From Propionibacteriaceae bacterium UBA6122 (GTDB taxonomy: Bacteria > Actinomycetota > Actinomycetes > Propionibacteriales > Propionibacteriaceae), in assembly GCA_002428365.1 (NCBI GenBank), contig DIVW01000039.1:60376-75421 (forward strand): a DNA stretch of 15,046 bases. Reading direction: 5' to 3'. The notes beneath the pieces were generated by a model that did not search any database, was not told the origin of the DNA, and saw only the letters and a list, made by a program, of their open reading frames with translations. The position numbers were made by a program, and so were the translations under genes. Shown in pieces: positions 6,491 to 13,410 of the stretch (positions within the stretch are counted from its first letter, which is position 1; every line of letters starts with the position of its first letter).

Positions 6491-7258
6491 ATGAGCGGTC
6501 ACTCCAAGTGGGCTACCACCAAACACAAGAAGGCGGTCATCGATGCCAAGCGCGGCAAGCTGTTTGCCAAGCTGGTCAAGAACATCGAGGTGGCCGCCCG
6601 CACCGGTGGTCCCGACACTGCGGGTAATCCGACGCTGTACGACGCCGTCCAGAAGGCCCGCAAGAACTCCGTACCCGTAGACAACATCGAGCGCGCCGTG
6701 AAGCGCGGCGGCGGGATCGGCGGCGAATCGGTCGACTACCTCGAGATTATGTATGAGGCCTACGGCCCGGCTGGTACCGCGATCCTGATCGAGTGTCTCA
6801 CCGACAACCGCAACCGCTCGGCAGCCGATGTGAAGGTGGCCGTGACGCGCAACGGCGGCACGCTGGCCGATGTTGGCTCGGTATCACGCATCTTCGACCG
6901 CAAGGGAGTCGTGGAGGTGGCCAAGGCCCAGGGCGGCCGGACGCTGAGCGAGGACGACCTGCTGGAAGCCACGATCGACGCCGACCCAGAGGATGTCACC
7001 GACGACGGTGAGAACTTCAAGGTGATCAGCGATCCCAGCCAGGTGGTTGAAGTGCGTAAAGCCGTCCAAGCCGCCGGGCTGGATTATGAGTCGGCTGAGG
7101 TCCAGTTCGTGCCGCAGTACACCCAGGCCATCGAAACCGCGGAGTTGGCCGAGAAGCTGTTCAGGCTGCTTGATGCCATCGAGGACCTCGACGACGTCCA
7201 AAATGTATTCAGCAATGAGGACGTTCCCGACGAGATCGGCGAGCAGCTCGGCGACTGA
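6491..7258 (+). CDS. yebC: YebC/PmpR family protein (TACO1 family)
   Basis: This is a cytoplasmic protein of 255 residues, full length for the family. The hallmark N-terminus is present (MSGHSKWATTKHKKAV, then the Lys/Arg-rich helix with AKRGKLFAKLVK). Further family segments are AVKRGGG (68-74), the ECLTDNRNRSAADVK region (101-115) and the glycine loop RNGGTLADVGSV. Members have been described both as DNA-binding transcriptional regulators and as translation factors that help ribosomes through difficult sequences such as proline stretches. The sequence does not decide between these, though recent work favours the translational role for YebC-type proteins. The gene stands just before ruvCAB, a conserved bacterial neighbourhood. 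It is separated from ruvC by 70 bases that carry a separate SOS-type promoter, so co-regulation with ruvC is not assumed. Confidence 0.95.
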   Translation: MSGHSKWATTKHKKAVIDAKRGKLFAKLVKNIEVAARTGGPDTAGNPTLYDAVQKARKNSVPVDNIERAVKRGGGIGGESVDYLEIMYEAYGPAGTAILIECLTDNRNRSAADVKVAVTRNGGTLADVGSVSRIFDRKGVVEVAKAQGGRTLSEDDLLEATIDADPEDVTDDGENFKVISDPSQVVEVRKAVQAAGLDYESAEVQFVPQYTQAIETAELAEKLFRLLDAIEDLDDVQNVFSNEDVPDEIGEQLGD

Positions 7259-7266
7259 CCGGCGTG

Positions 7267-7290
7267 GCAGCTGGAGAGGCCGCCAGCGGC
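7267..7290 (+). other. Weak inverted repeat after yebC
   Basis: GCAGCTGG (7267-7274) can pair with CCAGCGGC (7283-7290) as an eight-pair stem with one A-G mismatch and an eight-base loop. No T-run follows; the next bases form the ruvC -10 region. It might slow transcription from yebC, but is not a convincing terminator. Confidence 0.25.
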
Positions 7291-7300
7291 TGGATAATAT
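7272..7300 (+). promoter_or_regulatory. Putative ruvC promoter
   Basis: TAATAT at 7295-7300 (or GATAAT at 7293-7298) is a good -10 hexamer in an otherwise GC-rich stretch. TGGAGA at 7272-7277 could be a weak -35, 17 bases upstream of TAATAT. The predicted start, near 7306, falls inside the LexA-type box at 7300-7317. Repressor binding there would block initiation, as expected for an SOS promoter. Confidence 0.6.
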
Positions 7301-7317
7301 CCGAACATCTGTTCGGA
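7300..7317. promoter_or_regulatory. LexA-type SOS operator upstream of ruvC
   Basis: TCCGAACATCTGTTCGGA is a perfect inverted repeat with seven-base arms and a four-base centre. Its core CGAAC-N4-GTTCG matches the LexA/DinR box of Gram-positive bacteria, including actinobacteria. It starts at the last base of the -10 hexamer and overlaps the predicted transcription start, the usual position for LexA repression. Its right end overlaps the ruvC ribosome-binding site GGAAGG (7315-7320). It would place ruvC-ruvA-ruvB under DNA-damage control. Confidence 0.85.
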
Positions 7318-7328
7318 AGGTGGCGTGA

Positions 7329-7853
7329 ATGCGTGTTCTCGGGGTCGATCCTGGCCTGACCCGTTGCGGGGTCGGCGTGGTGGACGGCGAGCGCGGCGGC
7401 CAGCTGAGGTTGGTTGCCGTCGGCGTGATCACCACTCCTGCCGATCTTGACTTGGCCCAGCGGCTATTGCTGATCGAGGCGGGCCTAACCGATTGGGTCG
7501 AGCAACACCGTCCTGATGTGGTGGCGGTGGAGCGGGTTTTCGCTGAGCACAATCTGCATTCGGTGATCGGCACCGCGCAGGCCTCTGGACTGGCCCTGCT
7601 GGTGGCGGCCAAGGCTGGCCTGCCAGCCCACCTCCACACCCCGACCGAGGTGAAGGCTGCGATCACCGGGTCTGGCCGAGCCGACAAGGCACAGGTCGGC
7701 AAGATGGTGGCCCGGCTGCTGAAGCTGGAGGCGGCACCGAAGCCGGCTGATGCCGCCGACGCGGTCGCTTTGGCGATTTGTCACCTTTGGCGAGGTGCCG
7801 CCGGTGACCGGATCGCCGCGGCCATCGCCAAGCAGGCGAAGGTAAGCGCATGA
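7329..7853 (+). CDS. ruvC: Crossover junction endodeoxyribonuclease RuvC
   Basis: RuvC is the Mg2+-dependent Holliday-junction resolvase that nicks two strands symmetrically, working with RuvAB in recombinational repair. It has 174 residues, normal for the family. The RNase H-like fold's four acidic catalytic residues are all present: Asp7 (in GVDPGL), Glu68 (in AVERVF), Asp141 and Asp144 (in DAADAVA). Their spacing matches E. coli Asp7, Glu66, Asp138 and Asp141. The ATG at 7329 sits eight bases after GGAAGG and leaves only a few residues before the first strand, so the start is secure. Its TGA overlaps the ruvA ATG (ATGA). A LexA-type box and a -10 element lie directly upstream, making SOS induction likely. 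Confidence 0.97.
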   Translation: MRVLGVDPGLTRCGVGVVDGERGGQLRLVAVGVITTPADLDLAQRLLLIEAGLTDWVEQHRPDVVAVERVFAEHNLHSVIGTAQASGLALLVAAKAGLPAHLHTPTEVKAAITGSGRADKAQVGKMVARLLKLEAAPKPADAADAVALAICHLWRGAAGDRIAAAIAKQAKVSA

Positions 7854-8455
7854 TCACCCGGCTACGCGGCGAGCTGATCGAAGCTGGCGGCACCTGGCTG
7901 ACCGTCGACCTGTCCGGGTTCGGCGTCCGGGTGCTTTGTACGCCAACCACCGCTGGCTCGGCTCGGTTGGGGGAGCGGGTCGACCTGCACACTTCGTTGG
8001 TGGTGCGAGAGGACTCATTGACCCTTTACGGCTTCGGTAGCGCTGATGAGCGGGATCTATTCGAGCTAGCGCAATCTGCCTCCGGAATCGGTCCACGAAT
8101 CGCGTTGGCGATCGTCTCGGTGTTCAGTCCGGGGGAGTTTGGCAGCGCCGTTCTGGCCGGAAATACCGCCGCGATCACCAAGGTGCCGGGGATCGGGGCC
8201 AAGGGTGCAGCGAAGCTGGTGTTGGAGCTGAAGGACAAGGTGGCCGGGTTTGCCTCCAGGTCAACGGCTGGCGGTAGCAGTACAACGGGCGCTCAGGAGT
8301 GGCGTGACCAGGTGCGGGCTGGCTTGGAGGGGCTTGGCTATTCGACCAGGGACGCCGAGGCCGCCTGCGATCGGGTCGCCGAGTTGGTGGTGGGTGATCC
8401 GGACATCTCAGTGGCAGTGCTGTTGCGGGCGGCGCTGCGCAGCCTGGCAAAGTAG
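7850..8455 (+). CDS. ruvA: Holliday junction branch migration complex subunit RuvA
   Basis: RuvA is the tetrameric junction-binding protein that loads the RuvB motor onto the four arms. It has 201 residues. Domain order is standard: an OB-fold (about 1-62), a helix-hairpin-helix domain with two hairpins (SGIGPRIALAI, 78-88, and VPGIGAKGAAKLV, 112-124), a flexible Ser/Thr/Gly linker (about 134-149), and the small domain III that contacts RuvB (about 150-201, beginning WRDQVRAGLEGLGY). The ATG overlaps the ruvC TGA, which implies translational coupling. Five bases separate its stop from ruvB. Residues used for junction binding in the hairpins are conserved in pattern and nothing is missing. Confidence 0.97.
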   Translation: MITRLRGELIEAGGTWLTVDLSGFGVRVLCTPTTAGSARLGERVDLHTSLVVREDSLTLYGFGSADERDLFELAQSASGIGPRIALAIVSVFSPGEFGSAVLAGNTAAITKVPGIGAKGAAKLVLELKDKVAGFASRSTAGGSSTTGAQEWRDQVRAGLEGLGYSTRDAEAACDRVAELVVGDPDISVAVLLRAALRSLAK

Positions 8456-8460
8456 CCGCC

Positions 8461-9519
8461 GTGACTGGCACTGAAGACAGCGATCCGCTGGATCCGCATG
8501 TCCACTTCGATGAGCAGGCCGCTGAATCGGCGTTGCGTCCCGCCAGCCTGGCCGAGTTCGGTGGCCAGCCGCGAGTCAGTGATCAGCTCGGCTTGGTGCT
8601 GGACGCAGCCAAACACCGTGGCACCGTGGCCGACCATGTGCTTCTTTCCGGCCCGCCTGGTTTGGGTAAGACCACCTTGGCCATGATCATCGCCGCCGAG
8701 ATGGGGGCACCGATCCGGATTTCATCTGGGCCGGCGATCCAACACGCCGGCGACCTGGCCGCGATCCTGTCCGGGCTCGGCGAAGGCGAAGTGTTCTTCC
8801 TCGACGAGATCCACCGGATGTCCAGGCCTGCTGAGGAGATGCTCTACCTGGCCATGGAGGATTTCCGGGTGGACGTGGTGGTGGGCAAGGGGCCTGGAGC
8901 CACCGCGATCCCGCTGGAGATTCCGCGGTTCACGCTAGTCGGCGCCACCACCCGCTCGGGGCTGCTGCCTGGTCCGCTGCGGGACCGTTTTGGGTTCACC
9001 GCGCAGTTGGACTTCTATGCCACCGCCGACTTGGAAAAGCTGCTGGTCCGCTCGGCGAAGCTCCTTGGTATCCAACTGCATACTTCAGCCGGTGCCGAGA
9101 TCGCCTCTCGCTCGCGGGGCACCCCCCGAATCGCGAACCGCTTGCTGCGGCGCGTGCGGGATTTCGCCGTGGTGCGGGCCGATGGGGTGTTGACCCGGGA
9201 GGTCGCCCGGGCGGCACTTGAGCTGTACGAGGTGGATCCGCTGGGCTTGGATCGCCTTGACCGGGCGATCCTGGATGCGCTTTGCCGCTCCTTCGGTGGC
9301 GGTCCGGTCGGGTTGGGGACGTTAGCGCTAGCGGTGGCAGAAGAGACCGAAACGGTCGAAGAGGTGGCCGAGCCGTTCCTGGTCCGGCAGGGATTCATGA
9401 TGCGTACCCCACGCGGCCGGGTGGCGACGCGGCGAGCCTGGGCGCACCTCGGTCTGCAACCACCTCGCAACGCCGCTGGCCTGGGGCCGGAGACGCCGGA
9501 TCTGTTCTCCGAAAACTGA
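8461..9519 (+). CDS. ruvB: Holliday junction branch migration ATPase RuvB
   Basis: RuvB is the hexameric AAA+ motor that pulls DNA through RuvA-bound junctions. It has 352 residues. Visible elements are Walker A GPPGLGKT (64-71), Walker B DEIH (115-118), the sensor-1 ATTR segment (162-165), the arginine-finger region PLRDRFG (around Arg174) and sensor 2 in TPRIANRLLRR (221-231). The C-terminal winged-helix domain holds RTPRGRVAT (315-323). The GTG start at 8461 lies five bases after the ruvA stop; no strong Shine-Dalgarno sequence is present, so it probably depends on translation of ruvA. A 96-base gap with its own promoter-like signals separates it from yajC, so the SOS unit probably ends here. 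Confidence 0.97.
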   Translation: MTGTEDSDPLDPHVHFDEQAAESALRPASLAEFGGQPRVSDQLGLVLDAAKHRGTVADHVLLSGPPGLGKTTLAMIIAAEMGAPIRISSGPAIQHAGDLAAILSGLGEGEVFFLDEIHRMSRPAEEMLYLAMEDFRVDVVVGKGPGATAIPLEIPRFTLVGATTRSGLLPGPLRDRFGFTAQLDFYATADLEKLLVRSAKLLGIQLHTSAGAEIASRSRGTPRIANRLLRRVRDFAVVRADGVLTREVARAALELYEVDPLGLDRLDRAILDALCRSFGGGPVGLGTLALAVAEETETVEEVAEPFLVRQGFMMRTPRGRVATRRAWAHLGLQPPRNAAGLGPETPDLFSEN

Positions 9520-9559
9520 AACTGGCGTGGGCCGAATGGGGTTTGCCAGGTATCGGCGC

Positions 9560-9565
9560 TAGGCT
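9560..9565 (+). promoter_or_regulatory. Putative -10 element for yajC-secD-secF
   Basis: TAGGCT fits TANNNT and predicts a start near 9571-9573, giving a leader of about 44 bases before the yajC ATG. A TTGCCA at 9543-9548 looks like a -35, but its 11-base spacing is too short to be used with this hexamer. The palindrome at 9573-9589 would lie at the very start of the transcript. Confidence 0.35.
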
Positions 9566-9572
9566 CTTGGGT

Positions 9573-9589
9573 CGGCGACCAGGTCGCCG
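9573..9589. promoter_or_regulatory. 17-base palindrome in the yajC leader
   Basis: CGGCGACCAGGTCGCCG is a perfect eight-base inverted repeat around a single central A. In RNA it could fold as a six-pair stem with a five-base loop; as DNA its odd-centred symmetry would suit a dimeric repressor. It starts about eight bases after the -10 hexamer and ends 16 bases before the ribosome-binding site AGGAG (9605-9609). No T-run follows, so it is not a typical terminator for ruvB. Confidence 0.4.
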
Positions 9590-9615
9590 GTCCGTGTGGT
9601 CGTTAGGAGCTAGGG

Positions 9616-10008
9616 ATGCCGCAATTAGATCTGCCGACAATCTTGATGTTGGTTGGCGTGGTCGCGCTGTTCTACTTCATGTTGGTGCGTCCGCAGCAGA
9701 AGCGGGCCAAGCAGCAGCAGGAACTCATGTCGGCGCTGTCGACCGGCGATCGAGTGATGACCATCTCTGGCATCGTCGGCACCGTCCGCTACCTGGGCGA
9801 GAAGCAGGTGATCATCGAGATCTCTCCTGGGGTCGAAATGACGGTGGTCAAGGGTGCAATCAGTTCCCAGCCCGTCGAGGACGAGTTCGAGTACGCCGAA
9901 GACGGCACCGCCGAGTTGGTCGAAGCCGACCCGGAGTCGCAAACTGAGACCGACGCCAAGACCGACAAGTTGGACTCCTCGGGTTCCGCCGAGGACGAGC
10001 TCAAGTAA
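9616..10008 (+). CDS. yajC: Preprotein translocase accessory subunit YajC
   Basis: YajC is a small inner-membrane protein that associates with SecDF and SecYEG. It has 130 residues. One membrane segment (about 7-24, rich in Leu, Val, Phe) is followed by the family signature RPQQKR (25-30) and the soluble domain with LSTGDRVMTISGIVGTV (41-57). The C-terminal ~40 residues form a strongly acidic Glu/Asp/Thr/Ser tail, longer than in the ~110-residue E. coli protein and common in actinobacteria. The ATG at 9616 is preceded by AGGAG at 9605-9609, six bases away. Only 15 bases separate its stop from secD, so yajC-secD-secF read as one operon. Confidence 0.95.
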   Translation: MPQLDLPTILMLVGVVALFYFMLVRPQQKRAKQQQELMSALSTGDRVMTISGIVGTVRYLGEKQVIIEISPGVEMTVVKGAISSQPVEDEFEYAEDGTAELVEADPESQTETDAKTDKLDSSGSAEDELK

Positions 10009-10023
10009 TCAGTAAAGGCAGCT

Positions 10024-11664
10024 GTGGCCACTAGCAAGCAACAAGCGCATCCGCTGCGCACGCTGATCATCATGTTCGTGGTGATTGCCGGGCTGTTCAC
10101 CATCATGGCGGTGAACAACATCTGGACGCCCAAGCTCGGCTTGGATCTGCGCGGCGGCACCACCATCACCCTGACCGCTTCGAATATCAGCGGCACCGGC
10201 AGCGTCGACCCCAAGAGCCTGGAGTTGGCGCGCACCATCATCCAGCAGCGGGTTGACGGCTACGGCGTCGGCGAAACCGAGGTCACCGTCTCTGGCGATC
10301 ACCAGATCGTGGTGACAGCGCCCAACGTCCAAAAGGATGATCTGGTCAAGCTGGTCGGCCAGACCGCGCAGCTGAACTTCCGCAAGGTGTACTCCAATGA
10401 GTCCACTGGTGCCGTGACGCCCACCGAGACGCCGACCACTGAGCCCAGCGCGGTACCCAGCGCCACCCAAACCAACAAGCGGCTTTTCCCGCAGTTGCCC
10501 ACTCCGGTGCCCAGCCCCCGACCGACAGCACCTTCGACCACCACCAAGCCCCTGGCGGAGTTGCTGAAGTGGACGCCGAGCGAGCGCGATCAAGCCGAGT
10601 TCGCCAGTTACGTTTGTGGCACCGATTCGCCGACCCCGGATGTCACCGATCAGCCACTGATCACCTGCAACGAGGATGGTTCGGCGAAATATCTGCTTGG
10701 TCCGGTGCTGATCCCCGGTGAGTCGGTAACTCGGGCGGTTGCAGGCATCCAGGACAAGGGCGTCAGCTGGGCGGTGAACCTAGAGTTCAACGCTGCTGGT
10801 GCCGCCGACTTCGCGACCATCACCGCGCACTTGGCTCAGCAGACTCAACCGCAGAATGAGTTCGGCATCGTGCTGGACGGCACGGTGATTTCCTCACCTT
10901 ATGTCTCCAGCGTCATCGGTGGCGGCCGTGCGGAGATCTCGGGCAACTTCACCCAGAAGAGCGCTGGTGACCTGGCCGCCGTTCTGTCTTACGGTGCGCT
11001 GCCGCTGGCCTTCGAAATCTCCAGCGTCGACAACGTCTCAGCCAAGCTTGGTGCTGACCAACTGCAAGCCGGCATCATCGCCGGGCTGGTCGGTCTGCTG
11101 CTGGTGGTGGCCTACAGCCTGTTGTACTACCGCGGTCTGGCGTTGGTGGTCACCATGTCGTTGACGGTAGCTGGCGCGTTCGCCTGGTCGCTGATGGTGC
11201 TGTTGGGGCAAGGAATCGGTTTCGCGCTGAACCTGCCTGGTATCGCCGGTGTGATTGTGGCGATCGGTGTCACCGCAGACTCCTTCATCATCTACTTCGA
11301 ACGAATACGAGATGAAGTGCGCGACGGTCGCAGTCTGCGGACGGCCATCGAGACCGGCTGGGTCCGCTCGCGGAAGACCATTCTGGCCGCTGACTCGGTG
11401 TCGCTGCTTTCGGCACTGGTGCTCTACGTGCTGGCGATTGGCGCGGTGAAGGGCTTTGCCTTCACCCTCGGCTTGACCACCCTGATTGATCTGCTCGTGG
11501 TGTTCTTCTTCACCAAACCGCTGATGACGCTGCTGGGTCGGACCAAGTTCTTCGGTCAGGGTCGCAAGTTCTCCGGATTTGAGGCCGAACACATGGGCAC
11601 CAGTACCGCCCCGCTGCACAACTCCCGACGGAAGTCGACCGAGCTGGCTGGAAGTGAGGCGTGA
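10024..11664 (+). CDS. secD: Protein translocase subunit SecD
   Basis: SecD is a membrane subunit that, with SecF, uses the proton gradient to help pull exported proteins out of the SecYEG channel. It has 546 residues. TM1 is at about 12-30, followed by KLGLDLRGGT (37-46), the extracytoplasmic P1 domain, the GESV and FGIVLDG segments (to about 286), YGALPLAF (323-330), and TM2-TM6 (about 345-505), including TADSFIIYFERIRDE (417-431) with the intramembrane Asp419. Residues about 127-176 are a Pro/Thr/Ser-rich low-complexity insert within P1. Cys198 and Cys215 follow and could form a disulfide outside the membrane. The GTG start follows AAAGG at 10014-10018 and places TM1 near the N-terminus. 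The TGA overlaps the secF ATG. Confidence 0.96.
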   Translation: MATSKQQAHPLRTLIIMFVVIAGLFTIMAVNNIWTPKLGLDLRGGTTITLTASNISGTGSVDPKSLELARTIIQQRVDGYGVGETEVTVSGDHQIVVTAPNVQKDDLVKLVGQTAQLNFRKVYSNESTGAVTPTETPTTEPSAVPSATQTNKRLFPQLPTPVPSPRPTAPSTTTKPLAELLKWTPSERDQAEFASYVCGTDSPTPDVTDQPLITCNEDGSAKYLLGPVLIPGESVTRAVAGIQDKGVSWAVNLEFNAAGAADFATITAHLAQQTQPQNEFGIVLDGTVISSPYVSSVIGGGRAEISGNFTQKSAGDLAAVLSYGALPLAFEISSVDNVSAKLGADQLQAGIIAGLVGLLLVVAYSLLYYRGLALVVTMSLTVAGAFAWSLMVLLGQGIGFALNLPGIAGVIVAIGVTADSFIIYFERIRDEVRDGRSLRTAIETGWVRSRKTILAADSVSLLSALVLYVLAIGAVKGFAFTLGLTTLIDLLVVFFFTKPLMTLLGRTKFFGQGRKFSGFEAEHMGTSTAPLHNSRRKSTELAGSEA

Positions 11665-12866
11665 TGGCTACCGATCCGAGCAAGACCGTCCAGGACGTCG
11701 AGGTGAGCGAAAACCACGACGCGGGCAAGCCGAAGCGGTCCAGCATCGCCCATCGGCTTTACACCGGCCAGGTTGCCTACGAGTTCGTGGTCAAGCGGAA
11801 GCGCTGGTACACGATCTCGGCGATCCTGTTGCTGATCTCGGTGCTTGCGCTCGGGGTCCGTGGGTTGAACATGGGCATCGAGTTTCGCGGTGGCGTCGAC
11901 TTTCAGGCGCCGGCCGCGATTAGCGCGACGACCGTTAGCGATGTCCGCGGAGCGGTCGAGGCCCTGAAGCTGGTCGGCCAGGACGACCTCAGTGTGACCA
12001 CCATCGGTGACAACCAGGTGCGGGTGCAGACCCAGCCGTTGAGCCCTGATGACGTCACCAAAGTCAAGCAGGCAATCGTCAGTGTCGTCGGGGGACAACC
12101 CGAGGACGTCGCTTACGCGCAGATCGGCGCCTCGTGGGGTCAACAGATCACCACCCAGGCGCTGATCGCACTGGGGGTCTTCCTGGTGTTGGTGATGGGC
12201 CTGATTTGGGTCTATTTCCGCGACTTCAAAATGAGTATCGCGGCCATCATCGCCCTGATTCACGACCTGGTCATCACCATCGGCGTCTACGCGCTGGTTG
12301 GCTTCACCGTTACCCCGGCGACGATGATCGGCGTGTTGACCATCCTGGGCTATTCGCTGTACGACACCGTGGTGGTCTTCGACAAGATCCGCGAGAACAC
12401 CAAGGATCTGACCAACACGAGATTCACCTACGCCCAGGCGGCCAACACCTCGCTGAACCAGGTGCTGGTCCGCTCGCTGAACACCACCATCATCGGCGTG
12501 CTGCCGGTGGCGGCCCTGTTGTTCACCGGTTGGTTCGTGCTGGGCACTGGCCCGCTGAAGGACCTTGGCCTGGCGCTGTTTGTGGGCATGATCGCTGGCG
12601 CCTACTCCTCGATCTTCATCGCCACCCCGCTGCTGGCGCAGATGCGCGAGGCCGATCCCGACATGAAGGAGCATCGGGAGCGGTTGAACCGACGCAAGGC
12701 GCGCGGCGCCGAGCGCATCGGCGCCAAGAAGACTGTCACGGTGGCCGTCGGTAGCGCTGAGGCTGCGGCTACCGCGACCCCAGGGTTGGTGGACGCCGAG
12801 AAGCTGGCCGCGATCGTTGATCGCAAGCAGCCGAGCAAGCAGAGTCGCAGCAGACGAAAGCACTGA
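11664..12866 (+). CDS. secF: Protein translocase subunit SecF
   Basis: SecF is the partner of SecD in the proton-driven export motor. From the ATG at 11664 the protein has 400 residues; an in-frame GTG at 11661 would add one residue. The ATG is preferred because it gives the TGATG junction with secD and keeps GGAAG (11650-11654) at a better distance. Domains are a ~45-residue charged cytoplasmic N-terminus, TM1 (about 48-66), NMGIEFRGG (69-77), the periplasmic domain (to about 160), then TM2-TM6 (about 163-325), with the family segment SLYDTVVVFDKIREN (231-245) containing Asp234. The last ~75 residues are cytoplasmic, rich in Arg, Lys and Ala, and end in a basic run, longer than in enterobacteria. 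apt begins one base after its stop. Confidence 0.96.
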   Translation: MATDPSKTVQDVEVSENHDAGKPKRSSIAHRLYTGQVAYEFVVKRKRWYTISAILLLISVLALGVRGLNMGIEFRGGVDFQAPAAISATTVSDVRGAVEALKLVGQDDLSVTTIGDNQVRVQTQPLSPDDVTKVKQAIVSVVGGQPEDVAYAQIGASWGQQITTQALIALGVFLVLVMGLIWVYFRDFKMSIAAIIALIHDLVITIGVYALVGFTVTPATMIGVLTILGYSLYDTVVVFDKIRENTKDLTNTRFTYAQAANTSLNQVLVRSLNTTIIGVLPVAALLFTGWFVLGTGPLKDLGLALFVGMIAGAYSSIFIATPLLAQMREADPDMKEHRERLNRRKARGAERIGAKKTVTVAVGSAEAAATATPGLVDAEKLAAIVDRKQPSKQSRSRRKH

Positions 12867-12867
12867 G

Positions 12868-13410
12868 TTGTCCACCGGCGAGCAGAACCGGGCGCTGATT
12901 GCGTCCCTGATTCGCGATGTGCCAGATTTTCCCAAGCCGGGGATCATCTTCAAGGACATCACTCCGCTGCTGGCCTCGGCCGCTGGCTATCGCGCAGCCA
13001 TCGTGGAATTGGCTGCTAGCGCGCCAGCTGCCATCGATGTGGTGGTGGGGATGGAAGCTCGTGGTTTCATCTTCGCTGGGCCGGTGGCCCTCGAACTTGG
13101 CGCTGGCTTTGTGCCGGTACGCAAACCAGGCAAACTCCCCGGCGACGTCTATGCCCAGACCTTCAGCCTGGAATACGGGCATGAAACCCTCACCGTGCAC
13201 ACCGATGCGATTGCGCCGGGGGCCAGGGTGCTGGTGATCGACGATGTGCTGGCCACCGGCGGCACCGTTGGCGCGACCGCGGCCCTGATCAAGCAACTGG
13301 GCGCCGAACTGGTGCAGGTATCGGTGCTGATGGAGTTGGGTTTCCTTAGCGGCCGCGCCCACCTGGCCAGCCTTGGCATCGACGCCACGACTGCGGTGTT
13401 GACGATCTGA
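12868..13410 (+). CDS. apt: Adenine phosphoribosyltransferase
   Basis: Apt salvages adenine: adenine + PRPP gives AMP + pyrophosphate, in the cytoplasm. The PRPP-binding motif VLVIDDVLATGGT is clear. Other family segments are FPKPGIIFKDITPLL, the EARGF region and FVPVRKPGKLP. The TTG at 12868 (second base after the secF stop) gives 180 residues, matching the family and starting about 18 residues before FPKPGI. A further in-frame TTG at 12817 would add 17 residues read from inside the secF 3' end, and is less likely. No strong ribosome-binding site precedes 12868, so reinitiation after secF is probable. The stop TGA overlaps the ATG of the potassium channel gene by one base. Apt next to rel is a conserved actinobacterial arrangement, here interrupted by that channel. 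Confidence 0.93.
   Translation: MSTGEQNRALIASLIRDVPDFPKPGIIFKDITPLLASAAGYRAAIVELAASAPAAIDVVVGMEARGFIFAGPVALELGAGFVPVRKPGKLPGDVYAQTFSLEYGHETLTVHTDAIAPGARVLVIDDVLATGGTVGATAALIKQLGAELVQVSVLMELGFLSGRAHLASLGIDATTAVLTI

Noticed and set aside
6425..6526. Longer N-terminus for lplA starting at 6526
   Set aside because: It would overlap the start of yebC and adds 34 residues without family similarity. The ATG at 6424 has a promoter-like hexamer at leaderless distance.
7267..7290. Rho-independent terminator after yebC
   Set aside because: The stem has a mismatch and no T-run follows, so it is listed only as a weak inverted repeat.
9543..9565. Full -35/-10 promoter TTGCCA...TAGGCT before yajC
   Set aside because: The spacer is only 11 bases, too short for a standard sigma factor. 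Only the -10 candidate is kept.
12817..12867. Upstream TTG start for apt
   Set aside because: It would read 17 extra residues from within the end of secF. The TTG at 12868 matches the usual Apt length, although this is not proven.
11556..12962. 468-codon open frame on the minus strand across secF
   Set aside because: It is antisense to a clearly conserved SecF and is a by-product of high-GC codon bias. Its translation is rich in His, Gln, Arg and Asp with no family signature.
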